From Aspidapion aeneum (Eukaryota; Arthropoda; Insecta; Coleoptera; Brentidae): a stretch of 64,000 bases of DNA. The position numbers were made by a program, and so were the translations under genes. Numbering within the stretch: position 1 is the stretch's first letter; every line of letters begins with the position of its first letter. This document shows positions 58,001 through 64,000 of the stretch, piece after piece. The notes under the pieces are model-generated. The model did no database searches and was not told the DNA's origin. It was given only the letters and a program-made list of their open reading frames with translations. The stretch lies in contig OY755045.1 in NCBI GenBank assembly GCA_963576565.1, forward strand, positions 36,724,667 to 36,788,666, in the 5' to 3' direction.

Positions 58001-58913
58001 AAAGTAGAGCAGCATCAAGTACTAAACTATTTTAAAAAAATAGAGAGATCTTTGGTAAATAAATTAGACAATAAAACAAACACGAAAGTATCTCAATAGT
58101 ATCTTGTCAAAAGCATAAGAAATTATATAACAGAATTGTAAAAAGCATAGTTATTTACTCGTCACAAAAATTTATTACTGAAGAGATGACGGAAAATCAA
58201 AACTAGACGGAATTTGAAATCCAGAAATTAAACAGAAGATATAAGAAACGTCTCATCTGTTTATTATTTTTATTAAAAAGACTTAGATCTTGAGTAAATA
58301 AATTAAACACTGAAACAATCAGGAAAAATATGCAATTGGATATCTCAATAGTATCACAAGCATAAAAAATTGTATTGTGAAATGCATAGTTACTTACTCA
58401 CAGCCACAAAAATGTATTACTGAAGAACTGGCGGAAAATCAAAACTAGACAGAGTGTGAAATTCAGAAATGAAACTATCAAGATATAAAATTATATATAA
58501 ATTAGCCAACTCACATGGTGCCGACACATAAAAGGAAAGTAGAAAAATAGAAAACCAAGAAAAGTACCCGATAAAATGGAAACTGCAAGGACTAAGAAAA
58601 TGATAAAAGAAGTTACAAACCTGAAACAAAACTTAATTTTTTTCCCCAAAAATAATTAGGTAAAATTTTTAATGGAGCCAGTTACTTCAGTATCGCTTCT
58701 ATCACTACTTACGCATATGTAACTTGATTTCCTTTTTGACGGCGTACAAATTAATGTCTATGTCCATCGGAAATGTGGTGCTGTTCCATCTACCATTGTC
58801 ATCGGGGCTTTCTGTCAATGCATTGAAGAGACCGGGTACTGCCGTGTCGAGGTCCTCAACGTGAGATTTTTTTGAAAGCGGCGTGTTGGTTGAGTTGGGC
58901 TTGGGACACATAT
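54891..58913 (-). CDS. tsg: Twisted gastrulation, last three coding exons (5' part missing)
   Basis: Tsg is a secreted BMP-binding protein that works with chordin/Sog and Tolloid in dorsal-ventral patterning. Exons 58913-58713, 57267-57063 and 55002-54891 join in frame. They encode MCPKPNSTNTPLSKKSHVED...PGLFNALTE...WNSTTFP, then NCTVAYWTDCMSWTKCKSNC, SMGASSYRWFHDSCCECIG, YCIGYGINESR-CTNC, and an acidic tail (DDLIDDNDYDYGEGDDETDD) before TAA. The SMGASSYRWFHD-CCEC-G core and the C-terminal cysteines are diagnostic of Tsg. NST (twice), NCT and NES are possible N-glycosylation sites. The signal peptide and N-terminal cysteine domain are absent from the visible sequence and should lie above 58913, probably beyond 64000. 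Introns hold a jockey relic and old repeats. Confidence 0.93.
55340..56130 (+). repeat. Diverged direct repeat in a tsg intron
   Basis: A block at 55350-55580 (atcgactgagacaag...aacaattttggataata...tctccaagagtgacag) resembles 55805-56030 (atcgactgacacgaa...aataattttggatgaca...tctccaagattaatga). No coding capacity is evident. Confidence 0.5.
56440..56690 (+). pseudogene. Jockey-type LINE C-terminal relic
   Basis: The plus strand reads QRFQNKLLRNIGNAPWYVRN, then SDLHRDLKVETVVETIKKYT and, after a stop, DRLHRHV and RRLKR. The NAPWYVRNSDLHRDL block is the hallmark C-terminus of jockey ORF2. It lies antisense in a tsg intron. Confidence 0.85.
57063..57267 (-). CDS. tsg: tsg C-terminal cysteine-domain exon
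   Basis: The acceptor is ttctattacag and the donor gtatta. It encodes SAEQEVIPVKPSV, then the cysteine-rich Tsg domain through GINES. Eight cysteines are visible. Confidence 0.95.
58042..58478 (+). repeat. Tandem duplication of about 243 bp in a tsg intron
   Basis: The block gtaaataaattaga...tatctcaatagtatc...gcatagttatttactc...ggaaaatcaaaactagac occurs at 58042-58235 and again at 58283-58478 with moderate divergence. Confidence 0.7.
58713..58913 (-). CDS. tsg: tsg middle exon
   Basis: The acceptor is ttttttggcag and the donor gtaagt. It starts two bases into a codon, so a further 5' exon must precede it. It encodes the region between the two cysteine domains, including VPGLFNALTE, a well conserved Tsg stretch. 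Confidence 0.93.
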
Positions 58914-59137
58914 CTGCCAAAAAAGTTACAATTAATTAGAAATTCTCAGTATATTATAAGACTCTCTATTCTAATCTATTAAAAAACATGGGAAAAGTTT
59001 ATCTGTAAATACTCTAGCTATTTTAAGTTTGAACCCTATCATAGTCCTACTGTTTGTAAGAATGACCTAGATGTACTTTTGAGAGATAGATAAAGTTCCT
59101 TCTGGGCAATGTTTAAAATTTCAGCCGAGTTATAGGA

Positions 59138-59709
59138 GTGGCGCACCCAGGAATATGTCTTGGGGGGGGGGGGGGCGTAGCCGTGGTGGCTCGGTGCGTT
59201 CGCGCATTGAACACAAGTGAGTTACGGAATCTCGCTTGCTACAGTAACGAGTTCGATCCCCGTCGGTTACCGAGGTCGGGTGCGGCAGACATTTATAGGA
59301 TTCCTGGGGAGTGTAAAATGTAATATTATCCTACCCCTTCATTCACGCCGGTAACCAGGCCGGATGAGGTCGGATATCTCGTGAAGGCGGACTTTGTTAC
59401 ACACTCCTTCAGTCGGTAGGCCATTCTAAGGGACAAAAGGACCGGATAAAAAAAATACCCGGTCTGGGGTTCCAAAGGTGGCCGATGACCCGTGCAATTA
59501 GGCGTTCCGAAATGGCGGCCTTAGTGTCGGCGAAAGAGTCACGGTCATCAAAAATGAGAGAGAGAGAGAGAGGGGGGGGGCGAGGCCTTATGATGTCGTA
59601 TTTCATGCTATTTTATGTGATTATTCATGAAATATGTGGACATTTTTAAAAAAAATCTTGGGCTTGGGGGGGGGGGGGCTGGTCTCCAAGGCCCCCCCTG
59701 GGTGCGCCC
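59138..59709. mobile_element. Inverted-repeat element carrying a SINE
   Basis: gtggcgcacccaggaatatg at the left and cctgggtgcgcc at the right are inverted. The 3' half (atgatgtcgtatttcatgct, catgaaatatgtgg) matches 8902-9738 and 11663-11836. It is interrupted at its poly-G tract by the SINE at 59175-59571. Confidence 0.7.
59175..59571 (+). mobile_element. tRNA-derived SINE
   Basis: The head gtagccgtggtggctcggtg holds an A-box-like motif and gagttcgatccccgtcggtt a B box (about 59250-59262). A 300-bp body (aaccaggccggatgaggtcg, gtggccgatgacccgtgcaa, aatggcggccttagtgtcgg) and an AAAATGAGAGAG... tail follow. The GC-rich body contrasts with the surroundings. G-runs on both sides blur the site duplication. 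Confidence 0.75.
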
Positions 59710-59719
59710 TTGGTTATAG

Positions 59720-60460
59720 TGAAAACCTCATTTCAATATTCAAACATTTTTTTCTAGGTACTTAGTGTGGAATTTTTGGTTTGTGTAAATTTTACGACTA
59801 TATTTTATAAACCGAAAGTGAATGATTTGGGTGGGTTTAAAATAAATAAATCCACGCTTGGAATTTTGTAATAACAATTGAACAAAGTAGGTATTTTAAA
59901 AATTTAAGAAAATTCTAAAATTTATTTAAATTTTAGAGGTATTTGACGTCTGTAAAGCACGAGATTTTTAAATATACATCTTATGTACTGGTCACAAAAA
60001 ATGTAAGTGCCTAGTTTTTGCTCCCACAAATGCAATTTTAAAATTCCAAATAGGCATTTCTCGCAAAAAGGTGACGAACATTAAGATATCGTCCAACATA
60101 TGTATAAAATTGAAAATAATAAACAAATAAATGTGGAAAATTACTAAATAAATAAAAATAACTTTGATAAATTAATAATAAAGTAAACAATTAAGTGGGA
60201 ACAATGAAGAGTAATCTAAGTAGGTGTTAAAAAATTAACTCAATTTGTGTGTTTCTCAGAAAGATTTCCTCTTTACCGCGATTTCTCATGTTAACAAGGT
60301 TAATAAATTAAACTAAAGCTAGAGACTAAATTAAACTAGAACTAGAGACTTAGGAGCTATAAAGCTATAGAATTGACTGAAGTCTGTGTTATCACCTAAA
60401 ACTTTTAAACTAAAGAGGATATTATAAATATCACACAGCTCTTCTATAGAGAATTATACC
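59720..60460. other. Stretch with nothing recognised
   Basis: AT-rich sequence between the SINE-bearing element and the LINE relic. No tsg 5' exon (cysteine-rich) was seen on the minus strand. Confidence 0.45.
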
Positions 60461-60479
60461 ACACAGAAAGGGAACCATC

Positions 60480-61960
60480 GCGAGAAACCATAAAGAGACT
60501 CCAAAGAAAAATACGTAAACTTAGAACTAGAACCTGACATAAGCAAAGCGGGAATAAAGAGAGCATTAAAGAAAATGAAAAATAACAAAGCACCTGCAAA
60601 AGACTGTAGTTAATAACTTTCATATTCTGCTAAACAAAATATCAAAAGAAAAAATAATCCCGAACAACTAGGAAGAATCCATAAACCATGTTCTACACAA
60701 GAAAGATATAGAGCAGACCCATAAAACTATCGACCTATTACACTCCTCAATGTAATTTATAAGCTTTTCAAGCAGGCTTCAGAACAGTTGACTACATATT
60801 AACCATGAAAATACTAATAAAACGTGCCAACGAATACAACAATCCATTAAGTTTATAGACTTTGAAAAAGCTTTCGATAGCATTGAGCACTGGGCAGTAA
60901 AAGCATCTTTAATTAATAGCTGAATAGATCATAGATACACTGCCTTAATAGCCAATATCTATAGGGAACCAACAACATCAATCAAAATCCACAAAGAAAG
61001 AGGTTTCAGACAGGGTGAAATAATATCCCTTGAACTATTTAACCAGTCCCTAGAAGATGTTTTTAAAAAAATTAGGTTGAGAAGAAATAGGCATCAAAGT
61101 AAGCGGACAATGCTTGAACCACCTAAGATATGCAGACGGTATCGCCTTAATAACAGATATGAAAGAAGAACTGATAAAAATGCTGGAAGAACTGAACACA
61201 GCAGCTATAAATATATAGGCTTGAGGATGAACTACTCTAAAAATAAAATCATAACAAACAGATAAATATATCAGGATCAGACTAACCCAAGAAAAAATAG
61301 AACAAGTAGAGGAATATATAAATCTGGGACAAATGATGAACCATCTAAGATGTGCAGACGATATCGCCTTAATAACAGATAAGAAAGAAGAACTGATAAA
61401 AATGCTGGAAGAACTGGACACAGCAGCTATAAATATATAGGCTGAGGATGAACTACTCTAAAAATAAAATCATAACAAACACAGATAAATATATCAGGAT
61501 CAGACTAACCCAAGAAAAAATAGAACAAGTAGAGGAATATATAAATCTGGGACAAATGATTAAACTAAAAAAATAAAATCAAACACCTGTAATTAAGAGA
61601 CAATGAAGATGACCTGGGCAGCGTTCGGTAAATTAAGCTATACATATTAAAAAATAAAAAATATCCTCAGTACCTTAAAACGAAAGTGGATAACCAATGT
61701 ATCCTTCCTGTACTTACCTATGGATCCCAGATCTGGACACACAAAATCAAACACGAAGAAGGTAGCAAAAGCCCAAATATCAATGGAAAGACAAATGTTA
61801 CATGTAAAGCTAACAGATAGAAATAGGAATGAATGGATAAGAAATAAAACAAAAGTAAGGGATGTCAGAGAAGAGGTAGAAAAATTAAAATGGAAATTTG
61901 CCGGTCATAATATCAGACAAAAAACGATCGAATAAAACAAATGTATTGTAAACTGGAGAC
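60480..61960 (+). pseudogene. Endonuclease/RT-type LINE relic
   Basis: Fragments on the plus strand in order: AFDSIEHWAVKASL, ANIYREPTTSIKIH, GFRQGEIISLELFNQSLEDVFKKI, NHLRYADGIALITDMKEELIKMLEEL (YADG replaces the RT active-site -ADD), VEEYINLGQM, ILPVLTYGSQIWTH, then MERQMLHVKLTDRNRNEWIRNKTKVRDV and KLKWKFAGHNIRQK. The frame is broken many times, and a 222-bp segment is tandemly duplicated inside. Confidence 0.85.
61116..61560 (+). repeat. 222-bp tandem duplication inside the LINE relic
   Basis: 61116-61337 and 61338-61560 repeat gaaccacctaagat...aataacagat...gctggaagaactg...ataaatctgggacaaatgat. The duplication copies the RT active-site region, so it arose after the element died or killed it. 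Confidence 0.88.
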
Positions 61961-62497
61961 CTTGAGAAAAATAAAAGAAGTAGGGGAAGACAGAGAAGAT
62001 TGAATTGGAATTGGACCGAAGAAGGCTGAACAGATAGACTTTTCGACAATTTGGTTTAATGATAAAGGAAAAATTCCGAAAGAACTATCTTATCACCTAG
62101 TATTTTTAGACAAATGATTTAATGGTAAAGGAAACATTTTTAAAGATTTACCTAAACCTTATATTTTGCTATAGCAGAACTCATTAATATTTTTTATAAT
62201 ATATTCATTATATATAATTTATTGTTTTTATGATCTCCCTGTCATAGTTTTTATACACATTTGATTAATAAATTTACTTAATTATCGACAATTATAAATT
62301 CATAAAAAATCGAAATTTTTTAATAGGAATTTTGCACACCTGTTACAAAAGCTATTTTATTTATTAATTTATACGGTTTTATGAAAGAATAAATGTAAAA
62401 AATATTATTTATTTTGTTGCCTTTTTGTGTTTATGAGAGGACCTATAATTCAAAAATTGTACAGGGTGTATTGGAAAACGGGTACATATTAAATATA

Positions 62498-62965
62498 CAG
62501 GGTGTTTCAAGTAAAATGTGACAGGTGTTTTTGGGTATTTTCCGCGCGAATTTGAAAAACGCTCGTTCCCCCTTCGAGGATTAAACTCTGTTCCTATTTT
62601 TTTTATAATAAGGAGAGTTGGTCGACTGATACCTTGGCTTGAATGTCTTTACAACCGTGAAAAAATTTAAAAAATCTGTCGATTCGTTTTTGATATTTTG
62701 CAATAAAAAAAAATTTTATGTACATTTCTGAGATTAAATTTTTAAAATCCCGAAATATGTCGACTCATTTTTTATCGTAAGAAACTTTTGCAGTGATTTT
62801 TATTTTTTTATCGCTTTATTGTAAATTGAGGTTTTCGAAATTTTTACACGATGGTAAAGACGAGACCTTCAAAACAGGTATCCTTCGTTCCACTTTTCTT
62901 ATTCAAAATAACGGGGTACCATTTATGGGTCTATGCTGCTGTTTTTCGAAATTCCATTAAGAAAT
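62498..62965. mobile_element. Foldback element with 'cagggtgtttcaagtaaaat' end
   Basis: Left-arm words (ttcgaggattaaactctgtt, gtctttacaaccgtgaaaaa) are mirrored by tttttacacgatggtaaaga and the ataacggggtaccatttatg region. It is related to 44640-45195. Confidence 0.6.
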
Positions 62966-63544
62966 ACCCGTAAAAGCTTCTCGTAAGTTTTTATTTATCC
63001 TTTTACATTTTCCAAGATATGGTGGATTTGGGAAATACCTGTAATTTTATAAGATTTAAAATTCCACACACATTCTAATAGCAAAATCCTGTAAAAAAAG
63101 TTACAAGTTAAAGAGGTACTGAATCTCCAAACAAGGATACAAAATTGTCCTGCAATGGATACAAAATTGTCACAAAAATGTAATCTTAAAATTAACTTTT
63201 AAAAAATTATATGCTCATAATTAATTATTCGTAAATTAGTTGTAAAAACAAAAAAAAATGCCGTCACCGTTTTTTTTTTGTTTTCGCAACTAATTAACGA
63301 CAAATTGTGCACAATTTTTTTTTTGAAAGTAAAAGATAGAAAAATATATCTTGGCGGTGTTTTAAAGTATTTTTCTCTGTTTTAGACCCATATTCGGGCT
63401 GGTAGTGGCAAAGTAGGGGAATACTTCGGGACCTCTCGTCTTTACGAAGTTTTTTGTCATTCCGTCGTATGCAGCGAAACAGGTGAGAGGTGGGTATTTG
63501 TTTTTCACACAAATTCTAGCTCAAGCCATGCCACGTACTATCAA

Positions 63545-63760
63545 CTAGCCTCGGAGATCACCAGATTTGGCACCCAATGATTTTTATTATGGGCTATGCA
63601 AAAAGCCAAATTTATTCGCATGGCCATTTAAGAACTACCACTCTCAATGCACTTCGGGCAAAAATCACCACTCTACACTCAATGGGCGAACTGAATTTTA
63701 TAACAGGCTCGGATACTGTTAAGCACAAAGCGGTGGTATTTTTGAGAATTTAATTCGTTA
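63545..63760 (+). pseudogene. Possible mariner/Tc1-like transposase relic
   Basis: The plus strand reads PRRSPDLAPNDFYYGLCKKP, close to the (R/P)SPDL-P-D(F/Y)-L motif that carries a catalytic Asp in mariner-type DDE transposases. The reading breaks soon after, and no upstream motif was recognised. Confidence 0.45.
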
Positions 63761-64000
63761 GGTAGTTATTAAATCAATCTGAAAGAATTTGCTTTTAAAA
63801 CAGACCCCTTTCTTACGTGTTTCGCTTGGGAAGCCATAAACTATTTAGTTTGTTGTAGATATGGCATTAAATATTATAAAAATGAACAGGCTTGGAAAAA
63901 AGTTATGTTACGTATTTATCGTCTAAATTTCCGATATTTGATCTAAAGTCCATATCATTATTTTTGGGATAACTTTTTACGATTTTTTTTCGCTGGTCTA

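Noticed and set aside
63294..63512. Minus-strand open frame of 72 codons
   Set aside because: No recognisable motif and located beside a degenerate transposase relic on the other strand.

Overview
This is AT-rich animal nuclear DNA, most likely from an insect and possibly a beetle with a large, repeat-rich genome. The evidence is spliced genes with long introns, a recognisable twisted gastrulation gene, several LINE clades, and a dense load of short inverted-repeat transposons (TIR = terminal inverted repeat; TSD = target-site duplication; MITE = small non-autonomous inverted-repeat element). There are no bacterial features. One 200-base run of N (3543-3742) marks a scaffold gap.

Plus strand, 15134-42783: ten exons can be joined with matching splice phases into one 558-residue open reading frame. 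I do not recognise the protein. It has a helical-looking N-terminal half with a Cys/His cluster and a Ser/Pro-rich C-terminal half. Its 28-kb span is mostly introns filled with transposons. The last two exons, their intron and about 1.7 kb of downstream DNA occur a second time at 1-2602, upstream of the gene's own first exon, with near-identical sequence. This is either the tail of a tandem paralogue whose body lies left of the window, a partial segmental duplication, or an assembly artefact.

Minus strand, 58913-54891: the last three coding exons of twisted gastrulation (tsg/TWSG1), a secreted cysteine-rich BMP-binding protein. The 5' exons are not in view. Just downstream, a candidate two-exon gene for a small secreted six-cysteine protein lies at 53886-53299 (minus).

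Most of the remaining sequence is mobile DNA. RT/RNase H LINE relics lie at 17310-17640, 18073-18989, 26760-26885, 26890-30917 (minus, split by a 2-kb transposon), 31216-32676, 38035-39690, 56440-56690 and 60480-61960. Elements whose ends can be fixed by TIR plus TSD include hAT-type (8-bp TSD) at 5203-8450, 8962-9608, 10227-11043 and a 60-bp one at 47565-47624; TTAA-type at 15261-16281 and 33269-34249; TA-type at 14535-14726, 23066-23864, 24084-24788 and 28713-28897; and a 2.7-kb element with an 11-bp TSD at 19378-22080. Several are nested two or three deep. A tandem array with tRNA-like promoter boxes lies at 45500-47170.

No prokaryote-type system, CRISPR array or clear structural RNA gene was seen. 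The best leads are the unrecognised 558-residue gene and its duplicated 3' end, the candidate secreted protein, and the two minute elements (49 and 60 bp) that still carry perfect target-site duplications.
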